From Bacteroidaceae bacterium (GTDB lineage: Bacteria > Bacteroidota > Bacteroidia > Bacteroidales > Bacteroidaceae): a stretch of 8,361 bases of DNA. Below, piece by piece: positions 1 through 6,399 of this stretch. Position numbers and translations under genes: made by a program. The number at the start of each line of letters is the position of its first letter. Within the stretch, counting starts at the first letter, position 1. The notes below the pieces were generated by a model. It ran no database searches and had not been told where the DNA came from. It worked only from the letters and a program-made list of their open reading frames with translations. The DNA is taken from contig JAFYWE010000153.1 in the NCBI GenBank assembly GCA_017558165.1, positions 1-8,361 of the forward strand, given 5' to 3'.

Positions 1-1
1 G

Positions 2-1471
2 GGTGTGGTAGGTGTGAACCAGCGTATTTTCCGCGCCCTTGCCGACGCCAACATAAGTGTGTTCCTTGTAGCACAGGCTTCATCGGAGAACAGCACATCG
101 CTTGGTCTGCGCCACGTAGATGCAGAGAAGGCATGCGAGGTACTGAACAAGGAGTTCGAAAAGGAGATATCTATGGGTCTGATGGAGAGCGTGCGCGCCA
201 CATCGGAACTATCGACCGTTGCCATTGTGGGCGAGAACATGCGCCACAACGCCGGAATCATAGGCAAGTTGTTCCAGACATTGGGACGTAACGGTATCAA
301 CGTGATTGCCTGCGCACAGGGTGGACAAGAGACCAACATCTCGTTTGTAATCAAGTCCGAGTTGCTGCGCAAGACGCTGAACGTTATCCACGACTCGTTC
401 TTCCTGTCGGAGTACAAGGTGCTCAACCTCTTCATCTGCGGTATCGGTACCGTGGGAAGCAGCCTCATAGAGCAGATTGCATCGCAGAAGGAGAAATTGA
501 AGAAGGAGCATGGCCTGAAGCTGAACATCGTGGGCATAGCCAACAGCCGCCACGCGATATTCGACCGCGAGGGTCTTGACCTCACCAACTACCGCACTGC
601 ACTCAGCGAGAGCAAGGAGTGCGACATCAAGAGACTGCGCGATGAGATAATACACATGAACATCTTCAACCCCGTATTCGTGGACTGTACAGCAAACGGC
701 GAGGTGGCGTCATTGTATGCCGACCTGCTGTCGCACAACATCAACGTGGTTGCAGCCAACAAGATTGCGGCATCGAGCGATTACGGCACATACAGCACTC
801 TCAAACACATTGCACGCCAGCGCAACATCAAGTTCCTGTTCGAGACCAATGTGGGTGCAGGATTGCCTATCATCAACACAATCAACGACCTTATCAACAG
901 CGGTGACAAGATCCTGAAGATTGAGGCTGTACTCAGCGGTACACTGAACTTCATATTCAACGTACTCAGCAAGGACGTTCCGTTAAGCGAGGCCGTGCGT
1001 CTTGCACAGGAGAAGGGCTACAGCGAGCCCGACCCACGTATCGACCTTTGCGGAAAGGATGTTATAAGGAAGCTTGTCATCCTTGCACGTGAGGCAGGAT
1101 ACTCAATTGAGCAGGGCAATGTAGAGGCCAACCTGTTCATTCCACAGGAGCTGTTCGACGGCAGCATCGAGAATTTCTGGGCGAAGTTGCCGCAGCTTGA
1201 CGCACGCTTCGAGGAGGAGCGCCAGCAGTTGGCAGCCGAGAAGAAGCACTGGCGTTTCATCGCACGCTACGAGAACGGCAAGGGAAGCGTATCGCTGAGC
1301 AAGGTCGACGACCGCCATCCTTTCTACCATCTTGAGGGAAGCAACAACATAGTGTTGCTCACCACCGAGCGCTACAAGGAGTACCCTATGCTCATCCAGG
1401 GCTACGGCGCAGGCGCAAGCGTGACAGCTGCTGGTGTATTTGCCGACATCATGCGTATTGCGAATATCTAA
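2..1471 (+). CDS. thrA: Bifunctional aspartokinase / homoserine dehydrogenase I, 3' part (5' end outside window)
   Basis: This cytoplasmic enzyme phosphorylates aspartate and reduces aspartate semialdehyde to homoserine, feeding threonine and methionine synthesis. The frame is open from the window edge, so the kinase domain lies upstream; family members are about 810-820 residues and about 489 are visible. Numbering from the codon at position 5, residues 1-55 are the end of the first ACT domain and about 70-135 the second ACT domain, where amino-acid feedback is expected. The NAD(P)-binding motif GIGTVG is at 146-151 and the NK of AANKIA at 252-253. The homoserine dehydrogenase signature spans about 334-356; E341, D347, D352 and K356 have exactly the spacing of the known substrate-binding and catalytic residues of the family. 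The C-terminal YGAGASVTAAGVFADI block is also typical. Nothing is broken in the visible part. A strong terminator follows, so no thrB, thrC or apgM gene is cotranscribed directly downstream. Confidence 0.96.
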   Translation, partial: GVVGVNQRIFRALADANISVFLVAQASSENSTSLGLRHVDAEKACEVLNKEFEKEISMGLMESVRATSELSTVAIVGENMRHNAGIIGKLFQTLGRNGINVIACAQGGQETNISFVIKSELLRKTLNVIHDSFFLSEYKVLNLFICGIGTVGSSLIEQIASQKEKLKKEHGLKLNIVGIANSRHAIFDREGLDLTNYRTALSESKECDIKRLRDEIIHMNIFNPVFVDCTANGEVASLYADLLSHNINVVAANKIAASSDYGTYSTLKHIARQRNIKFLFETNVGAGLPIINTINDLINSGDKILKIEAVLSGTLNFIFNVLSKDVPLSEAVRLAQEKGYSEPDPRIDLCGKDVIRKLVILAREAGYSIEQGNVEANLFIPQELFDGSIENFWAKLPQLDARFEEERQQLAAEKKHWRFIARYENGKGSVSLSKVDDRHPFYHLEGSNNIVLLTTERYKEYPMLIQGYGAGASVTAAGVFADIMRIANI

Positions 1472-1491
1472 ACGACATACATATAATAACA

Positions 1492-1526
1492 AGCGTGTGA
1501 GGCATGCCTCACGCGCTGTTTTTTTT
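1492..1526 (+). terminator. Intrinsic terminator of thrA
   Basis: An 11-bp GC-rich stem (1492-1502 with 1507-1517, one G-T wobble) closes a CATG loop and is followed after one base by eight T residues (1519-1526). It begins 21 bases after the thrA stop codon, the classic layout of a Rho-independent terminator. Confidence 0.93.
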
Positions 1527-1558
1527 CACGGGAACAAGAATTGATGGCAGGGATGGCG

Positions 1559-1582
1559 AACAAAGCGGCCACGCTCTTTGTT
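1559..1582. repeat. Inverted repeat / hairpin upstream of the sigma factor gene
   Basis: AACAAAG (1559-1565) and CTTTGTT (1576-1582) are perfect 7-bp arms. An alternative fold pairs AGCG with CGCT around a GCCA loop and then continues the outer stem after a two-base bulge. T-rich sequence (TTTATTATT) follows, so it could be a back-up terminator after thrA. It could equally be an operator, since its right arm covers the TTTG of the weak promoter proposed for the sigma gene. Role unknown. Confidence 0.4.
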
Positions 1583-1618
1583 TATTATTAGAGTACGGAA
1601 ATACCGTACTACAATAAT
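1577..1618 (+). promoter_or_regulatory. Possible weak sigma-gene promoter overlapped by a second inverted repeat
   Basis: TTTG at 1577-1580 is followed after 21 bases by TACCGTAC (1602-1609), a partial match to the Bacteroidetes -7 box TAnnTTTG. Overlapping this is a perfect inverted repeat, AGTACGG (1592-1598) and CCGTACT (1604-1610). It is extended, after a 2x2 mismatch, by six further pairs (1584-1589 with 1613-1618). The repeat is seen directly. The promoter is a weak inference, and so is the idea that the repeat is an operator or 5'-leader hairpin controlling the gene. Confidence 0.35.
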
Positions 1619-1636
1619 TAAACAACATATACGGAT

Positions 1637-2140
1637 TTGGATACTGCGAAGTTTAGGAGAGACCTGCTTGAAGTACAGTCGGAGCTGCAACGCTTTGCCT
1701 ACAAACTGACGGCAGACAAGGAAGAGGCGAATGATTTATTGCAGGAAACATCGTTGAAGGCACTCGGCAACATGGACAAATACACCCCCGACACCAATTT
1801 CAAGGGATGGGTATACACCATAATGAGGAACATCTTCATCAACAACTACCGCAAGGAGGTACGTGACCAGACATTCGTGGACCACACGGACAACCTGTTC
1901 CACATAAACCAGCCACATGAGTTCGAGAACTACATGACTGAGAACAATTACGACAGCAAGGAGATATTCAGGGTAGTACATAGCCTGCCGCGCGACTACC
2001 GTATACCCTTCCTTATGCACTTGTCAGGGTTCAAGTACCGCGAGATTGCCGACAGGCTCGGGTTGCCGTTGGGCACAGTAAAGAGCCGCATATTCTTCAC
2101 AAGACAGCAGTTGCAGAAAATGCTCAAGGACTACAGATAA
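1637..2140 (+). CDS. ECF-type RNA polymerase sigma factor
   Basis: A 167-residue protein with the two-domain plan of extracytoplasmic-function sigma factors. Region 2 covers about residues 14-77, with AYKLTADKEEANDLLQET for core binding and GWVYTIMRNIFINNYRK for -10-type recognition. A short acidic linker follows, then region 4 at about 108-160 with the helix-turn-helix FKYREIADRLGLPLGTVKSR. It is expected to bind core RNA polymerase and direct it to a small regulon. The length is normal. The start is TTG: the frame has a stop at 1619-1621, there is no ATG or GTG between it and 1637, and the next in-frame ATG (residue 46) would delete half of region 2. Family proteins usually begin within about ten residues of the DLL motif, which fits. 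No Shine-Dalgarno is seen, as is usual in this phylum. No anti-sigma gene lies next to it and it sits alone between two terminators, so its signal and targets cannot be read from context. Confidence 0.92.
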   Translation: MDTAKFRRDLLEVQSELQRFAYKLTADKEEANDLLQETSLKALGNMDKYTPDTNFKGWVYTIMRNIFINNYRKEVRDQTFVDHTDNLFHINQPHEFENYMTENNYDSKEIFRVVHSLPRDYRIPFLMHLSGFKYREIADRLGLPLGTVKSRIFFTRQQLQKMLKDYR

Positions 2141-2166
2141 CTTATACTATCACCCACACATCATAC

Positions 2167-2217
2167 CCCCATTTTGCATATTATTTATGCAGAATGGGGT
2201 TTATTGTCTAAATTTTT
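2167..2217 (+). terminator. Terminator of the sigma factor gene
   Basis: A 14-bp stem (2167-2180 with 2186-2199, one T-G wobble) has a TTATT loop, starts 26 bases after the sigma-factor stop, and is followed by TTTATTG and then a second run, ATTTTT. The U-tract is interrupted, but the strong stem and position make termination likely. The T-run also contributes to the -33 element of the next promoter. Confidence 0.8.
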
Positions 2218-2245
2218 GCTTTATTCAAAAAATGTTGTAAGTTTG
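2215..2245 (+). promoter_or_regulatory. Bacteroidetes housekeeping promoter of mutAB
   Basis: TTTG at 2215-2218, a 19-base spacer, and TAAGTTTG at 2238-2245 are an exact match to the -33/-7 consensus (TTTG-N19-21-TAnnTTTG) used by the primary sigma factor of Bacteroidetes. Transcription should start a few bases after 2245, giving a 5' leader of about 50 bases to the ATG at 2303. That is too short for a cobalamin riboswitch. The leader is AT-rich just before the start codon, as expected for this phylum. Confidence 0.82.
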
Positions 2246-2302
2246 CTCCTTGGTAAAATGTATTGTCACAAGTGGCATTGCATACTTTAAAAACTCTAAA
2301 TT

Positions 2303-4162
2303 ATGGATAAGGAAAAAGAGAGGCTTTTCAGCGAATTCCCGCCTGTATCAGCCGAGAGTTGGAAAGAGAAGATAGTGGAGGACCTCAAGGGTGTCGACTA
2401 TGATAAGAAGATGATTTGGAGAACGGGAGAGGGCTTCAACGTGAACCCGTTCTACCGCAAGGAGGACCTTCCCGAGAGTTGTGGCACCGCCGCACCCGGT
2501 GAGTTCCCATATACCCGTGGCAACAGCAGTTGCAATGACTGGCTCATTCGCCAGAATGTTGACACAGCCGATGCCGGCGAGGCAAACGCCAAGGCACGCA
2601 AGATGATTGAAGATGGAGTTACGGCCATTGCGTTCAAGGTAAGGGGAAAGATGGTAACCCCTGAATATATCCCTGCATTGCTCGACGGCATTGATGCCGA
2701 GAAGGTTGAGCTCAATTTCAATGTATGCGTGAACAAGGCCGTAGTCTTTGCCACACTGCTTGTCGAATACTATAAGGGACGTGGCTTTGACCTTGGCAAG
2801 ACAAGAGGCGCGATTGAGTATGACCCGATAGGCAAGGAGCTACTCACAGGCAAGGTGATTGAGAACTATCCATGTGTTGCCAAGGAACTGATTGCGGCAC
2901 TTGAGGAGTTGCCGAAGTTCCGTTGTCTTGCCGTAAACAGCGCAAGACTGAACGATGCGGGTGCATACATAACACAGGAGCTTGCATATGCCCTTGCGTG
3001 GGGTAACGAATACATGCAGGCAATGACCGAGGCGGGAGTTCCTACCGACAAGGCTGCCAAGAGCATAAAGTTCAACATGGGAATATCAAGCAATTTCTTC
3101 ATGGAGATTGCAAAGTTCCGCGCGGCACGCACATTGTGGGCAAAGATTGTAGAGCAGTACGCACCTGAGTGCACATGCTCGTGCAAGATGATTGTCCACG
3201 CCGAGACATCAAGGTTCAACCTCACGCTCTTTGACCCGTACGTGAACATGTTGCGTACACAGACCGAGGCCATGAGTGCTGCAATTGCAGGTGTAGAGGC
3301 AATAACCGTAACGCCTTATGACTCGGTATACGAGACTCCGACAGAGTTCGCCGAGCGCATAGCAAAGAATCAGCAGCTTATACTCAAGCATGAGAGCCAC
3401 CTCGACAAGGTTGCCGACCCGGCCGGAGGCTCATACTACATCGAGAGCCTCACCGCATCAATAGCAAAGGAGGCTTGGAAACAGTTCCTTGCAATTGAGG
3501 AGGCTGGCGGTTTCCACAAGGCTGTGAAGGAGGGTCGCATAAAGGCCGAGGTTGAGGGCGCAGGCAATGACCGACGCACAGCCCTCGCAAAGCGCAAAGA
3601 GATACTGCTTGGCACTAACCAGTACCCCAACTTCAGCGAAACAAGCGAGGGACACCGCCCTACCGGTGGCCGTTGCAAGTGCGGTTGCGGTTGTCACAGC
3701 CATGAGAATACAGGCAATGCCATTGACGCGATGCGCTTGGGCGAGGAGTTCGAGCAGCTGCGCATAGCGACCGAGGAGAGCGGACGTAGGCCGAAGGCAT
3801 TCATGCTCACGATAGGTAACCTTGCGATGCGTCAGGCAAGGGCACAGTTCTCGTGCAACTTCCTTGCCGCCGCAGGATATGAGGTAATCGACAACCTGGG
3901 CTTCAAGAGCGTTGAGGAGGGTGTCGATGCAGCACTGAAGGCAAATGCCGACATCGTAGTGATATGTTCAAGCGATGACGAGTATGCCGAGTACGCGATA
4001 CCGGCCTTTGAGACGGTGGGCGACAAGGCGATATTCATTGTCGCAGGAGCACCCGCATGCAGCGAGGAACTGCAGAAGGCGGGTATCGAGAACTTCATCC
4101 ACGTTAGGGTGAACGTGCTTGAGACACTCAAGGCGTTGAACGCGAAGTTAGGTATCATCTGA
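2303..4162 (+). CDS. mutA: Methylmalonyl-CoA mutase, small (beta, non-catalytic) subunit
   Basis: The partner subunit of the adenosylcobalamin-dependent mutase that interconverts succinyl-CoA and methylmalonyl-CoA, a step of the succinate-propionate pathway. The 619 residues show an N-terminal pairing segment (FPPVSAESWKEKIVEDLKG), a TIM-barrel-like domain to about residue 440 (NMGISSNFFMEIAKFRAARTLWAKI, VTPYDSVYETPTEFAERIAKNQ, DPAGGSYYIESLT), and a flavodoxin-like domain from about 496. That last domain carries GNLAMRQARAQF where the catalytic subunit has DxHxxG, so it cannot hold cobalamin through a histidine; this is normal for the small subunit. Two cysteine clusters stand out: C290-x-C-x-C294 in the barrel, and C458-x-C-x-C-x-C464-H-x-H467 in the linker between the domains. 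From memory, Bacteroides homologues also carry Cys-rich stretches at these places. The gene is first in the operon, 58 bases after the promoter, and mutB follows after 22 bases. The ATG at 2303 gives the usual N-terminus. Confidence 0.97.
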   Translation: MDKEKERLFSEFPPVSAESWKEKIVEDLKGVDYDKKMIWRTGEGFNVNPFYRKEDLPESCGTAAPGEFPYTRGNSSCNDWLIRQNVDTADAGEANAKARKMIEDGVTAIAFKVRGKMVTPEYIPALLDGIDAEKVELNFNVCVNKAVVFATLLVEYYKGRGFDLGKTRGAIEYDPIGKELLTGKVIENYPCVAKELIAALEELPKFRCLAVNSARLNDAGAYITQELAYALAWGNEYMQAMTEAGVPTDKAAKSIKFNMGISSNFFMEIAKFRAARTLWAKIVEQYAPECTCSCKMIVHAETSRFNLTLFDPYVNMLRTQTEAMSAAIAGVEAITVTPYDSVYETPTEFAERIAKNQQLILKHESHLDKVADPAGGSYYIESLTASIAKEAWKQFLAIEEAGGFHKAVKEGRIKAEVEGAGNDRRTALAKRKEILLGTNQYPNFSETSEGHRPTGGRCKCGCGCHSHENTGNAIDAMRLGEEFEQLRIATEESGRRPKAFMLTIGNLAMRQARAQFSCNFLAAAGYEVIDNLGFKSVEEGVDAALKANADIVVICSSDDEYAEYAIPAFETVGDKAIFIVAGAPACSEELQKAGIENFIHVRVNVLETLKALNAKLGII

Positions 4163-4184
4163 TTGTTTCCAAAAGCGCACAGTT

Positions 4185-6326
4185 ATGAGAAAAGATTTCA
4201 GTAACATAGATATATTCGGCACCACAGCGACAACAGAGTGCTGCACAAAGGCCGAAAGCAATGACAACAACCTTTGGGTAACACCAGAGCAGATAAAGGT
4301 CAAGCCTGTATACAGCGCCGAGGACCTGAAGGAGATGGAGCACCTTGACTATGCGGCCGGCATTCCGCCGTTCCTGCGTGGCCCCTACTCCATGATGTAT
4401 ACATTCCGTCCCTGGACCATACGCCAGTATGCGGGATTCTCGACAGCCGAGGAGAGCAACGCCTTCTACCGCCGAAACCTTGCATCGGGACAGAAGGGTC
4501 TTTCGGTAGCGTTCGACCTCCCTACCCACCGCGGATACAACCCCGACAACGAGCGCGTGGTGGGCGACGTGGGCAAAGCCGGCGTGTCAATCTGCTGTAT
4601 GGAAAACATGGAACAGCTGTTTGACGGCATTCCATTGAACAAGATGTCGGTATCAATGACAATGAACGGTGCCGTGCTGCCAGTACTGGCATTCTACATC
4701 AACGCGGCGCTCGAGCAGGGCGCCAAGCTTGAAGAGATGGCCGGAACCATACAGAACGATATCCTCAAGGAGTTCATGGTGCGTAACACGTACATCTACC
4801 CGCCTGCATTCTCAATGAGAATTATCGGTGACATATTTGCATACACATCGCAGAAGATGCCAAAGTTCAACTCGATATCAATCAGCGGTTACCATATGCA
4901 GGAGGCCGGTGCATCGGCCGACATCGAGCTTGCATACACCCTTGCCGACGGATTGGAGTATGTACGTACCGGTGTTGAGGCGGGCATTGACATTGACGCA
5001 TTCGCGCCACGCCTGTCGTTCTTCTGGGGCATTGGTATGAACCCGTTCATGGAGATTGCGAAGATGCGTGCGGCACGTATGCTGTGGGCAAAGATCATCA
5101 AGAGCTTCAACCCCAAGAACCCCAAGTCAATGGCACTGCGTACGCACTGCCAGACATCGGGATGGTCGCTCACCGAGCAGGACCCGTTCAACAACGTGGG
5201 ACGTACGGTGATAGAGGCCATGTCGGCTGCCATGGGACATACACAGTCACTGCATACCAATGCGCTTGACGAGGCAATTGCGTTGCCTACTGATTTCTCG
5301 GCACGTATTGCGCGCAACACACAGATTTACCTGCAGGAGGAGACCAATATTTGCCGTGTGATTGACCCATGGGGCGGTTCGTACTACATCGAGAGCCTCA
5401 CACAGGAGATTGCCGACAAGGCTTGGAAACTCATTCAGGAGATTGAGGAACTTGGCGGTATGGCCAAGGCCATTGAGACAGGTATCCCCAAAATGCGCAT
5501 TGAGGAGGCTGCGGCACGCACACAGGCACGCATCGACAGCGGAAAGCAGGTTATCGTGGGCACCAACGCATACAAACTCGAGGAGGAGGAGCCTATCGAC
5601 ATCCTTGAGATTGACAACACCGCTGTACGCGAGGAGCAGCTGGCAGCAATAGCACGCAACCGCGAGGGACGTGATGAGAACGCCGTGAAGGCAGCCCTTG
5701 AGAAGATTACGGAGTATGCACGCAGCGGCGAGGGCAACCTGTTGGAGGCGGCTGTCGAGGCTGCACACGTACGTGCTACATTGGGAGAGATTTCAGACGC
5801 CTGCGAAGAAGTTGCAGGACGTTACAAGGCAGTAATAAGAACTATTTCAGGCGTGTATTCAGCAGAGAGCCGCAACGACGAGGACTTTGAGAAGGCTTGT
5901 CGTCTGACCGAGGAGTTTGCAAGGAAAGAGGGACGACGTCCCCGAGTTATGGTTGCCAAGATGGGCCAGGACGGTCATGACCGTGGCGCTAAGGTTGTTG
6001 CCACGGGATATGCCGACTGCGGTTTTGACGTGGACATGGGCATGCTGTTCCAGACTCCGGCAGAGGTTGCGCGTCAGGCCGTGGAGAATGACGTGCACAT
6101 TGTGGGTGTATCATCACTCGCCGCAGGACACAAGACCCTTGTTCCGCAACTTATTGCCGAGCTCGAGAAGTTAGGCCGTGGAGACATTATGGTATGTGCC
6201 GGCGGTGTCATCCCCGCACAGGACTATGATTTCCTTTACAAGGCAGGTGTCGTAGGTATTTTCGGCCCGGGCACAAGTGTTGCAAAGGCAGCCTGCGAAC
6301 TGATGGAGATTCTGCTTGCGGAATAA
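4185..6326 (+). CDS. mutB: Methylmalonyl-CoA mutase, large (alpha, catalytic) subunit
   Basis: The catalytic subunit rearranges succinyl-CoA to (R)-methylmalonyl-CoA (reversibly) by a radical mechanism with adenosylcobalamin, in the cytoplasm. The 713 residues are full length for the family. RPWTIRQYAGFS (75-86) and AFDLPTHRGYNPDN (109-122) line the substrate tunnel. By alignment to the Propionibacterium enzyme, Y82, Y236 and H237 (in ISGYHMQEAGA) match its active-site Tyr89, Tyr243 and His244. The C-terminal B12 domain starts near residue 583; DGHDRG (596-601) supplies H598 as the lower axial cobalt ligand, and SSLAAGHKTLVP and GGVIPAQD are the usual later cobalamin-contact blocks. All key residues are present, so the enzyme should be active with MutA. 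In Bacteroidales the flux is usually from succinyl-CoA towards propionate during fermentation. The gene is the second of the mutAB operon. No epimerase, decarboxylase or MeaB-type chaperone gene is in the window. Confidence 0.98.
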   Translation: MRKDFSNIDIFGTTATTECCTKAESNDNNLWVTPEQIKVKPVYSAEDLKEMEHLDYAAGIPPFLRGPYSMMYTFRPWTIRQYAGFSTAEESNAFYRRNLASGQKGLSVAFDLPTHRGYNPDNERVVGDVGKAGVSICCMENMEQLFDGIPLNKMSVSMTMNGAVLPVLAFYINAALEQGAKLEEMAGTIQNDILKEFMVRNTYIYPPAFSMRIIGDIFAYTSQKMPKFNSISISGYHMQEAGASADIELAYTLADGLEYVRTGVEAGIDIDAFAPRLSFFWGIGMNPFMEIAKMRAARMLWAKIIKSFNPKNPKSMALRTHCQTSGWSLTEQDPFNNVGRTVIEAMSAAMGHTQSLHTNALDEAIALPTDFSARIARNTQIYLQEETNICRVIDPWGGSYYIESLTQEIADKAWKLIQEIEELGGMAKAIETGIPKMRIEEAAARTQARIDSGKQVIVGTNAYKLEEEEPIDILEIDNTAVREEQLAAIARNREGRDENAVKAALEKITEYARSGEGNLLEAAVEAAHVRATLGEISDACEEVAGRYKAVIRTISGVYSAESRNDEDFEKACRLTEEFARKEGRRPRVMVAKMGQDGHDRGAKVVATGYADCGFDVDMGMLFQTPAEVARQAVENDVHIVGVSSLAAGHKTLVPQLIAELEKLGRGDIMVCAGGVIPAQDYDFLYKAGVVGIFGPGTSVAKAACELMEILLAE

Positions 6327-6338
6327 AGCCACTTTAAC

Positions 6339-6378
6339 AGCAAATCCCTTAAAGGCTGACGTCTTTAAGGGATTTGCT
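6339..6378. repeat. Perfect 16-bp inverted repeat between mutB and cotH
   Basis: Positions 6339-6354 pair perfectly with 6363-6378. Two more pairs (one G-T) at the tip leave a TGAC tetraloop. It starts 13 bases after the mutB stop. Unlike the two terminators above, no U-tract follows (ATACTATC), so it may be an RNA-processing or 3'-end-stabilising hairpin, a weak terminator, or a copy of a dispersed palindromic repeat. Its inverted symmetry also keeps the frame open upstream of the CotH gene. Confidence 0.8.
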
Positions 6379-6399
6379 ATACTATCACGAATACTGATA

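Noticed and set aside
1544..1591. A 15-codon ORF (MAGMANKAATLFVYY) between the thrA terminator and the sigma gene, considered as a leader peptide.
   Set aside because: It lies downstream of the terminator with no promoter in front of it, has no run of regulatory codons, and is short enough to arise by chance.
2246..2302. A cobalamin riboswitch ahead of mutAB.
   Set aside because: The leader is only about 50 bases after the predicted transcription start, far too short, and it has no B12-box-like sequence that I could recognise.
3788..4159. Loss of the DxHxxG cobalamin motif in the C-terminal domain of MutA as a sign of gene decay.
   Set aside because: Absence of this motif is the normal state of the small subunit; the frame is intact and the rest of the domain is well preserved.
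5247..5768. A 173-codon open frame on the minus strand inside mutB, and similar long antisense frames across thrA, mutA and mutB.
   Set aside because: These are mirror frames of GC-rich coding sequence in strongly conserved genes. The translations show no recognisable domain and there is no promoter or gene context for them.
6316..6399. An N-terminal extension of the CotH protein starting at an ATG inside mutB.
   Set aside because: It would overlap mutB by 11 bases, translate the perfect hairpin, and bury the signal peptide 28 residues in. The ATG at 6400 gives a normal signal peptide.
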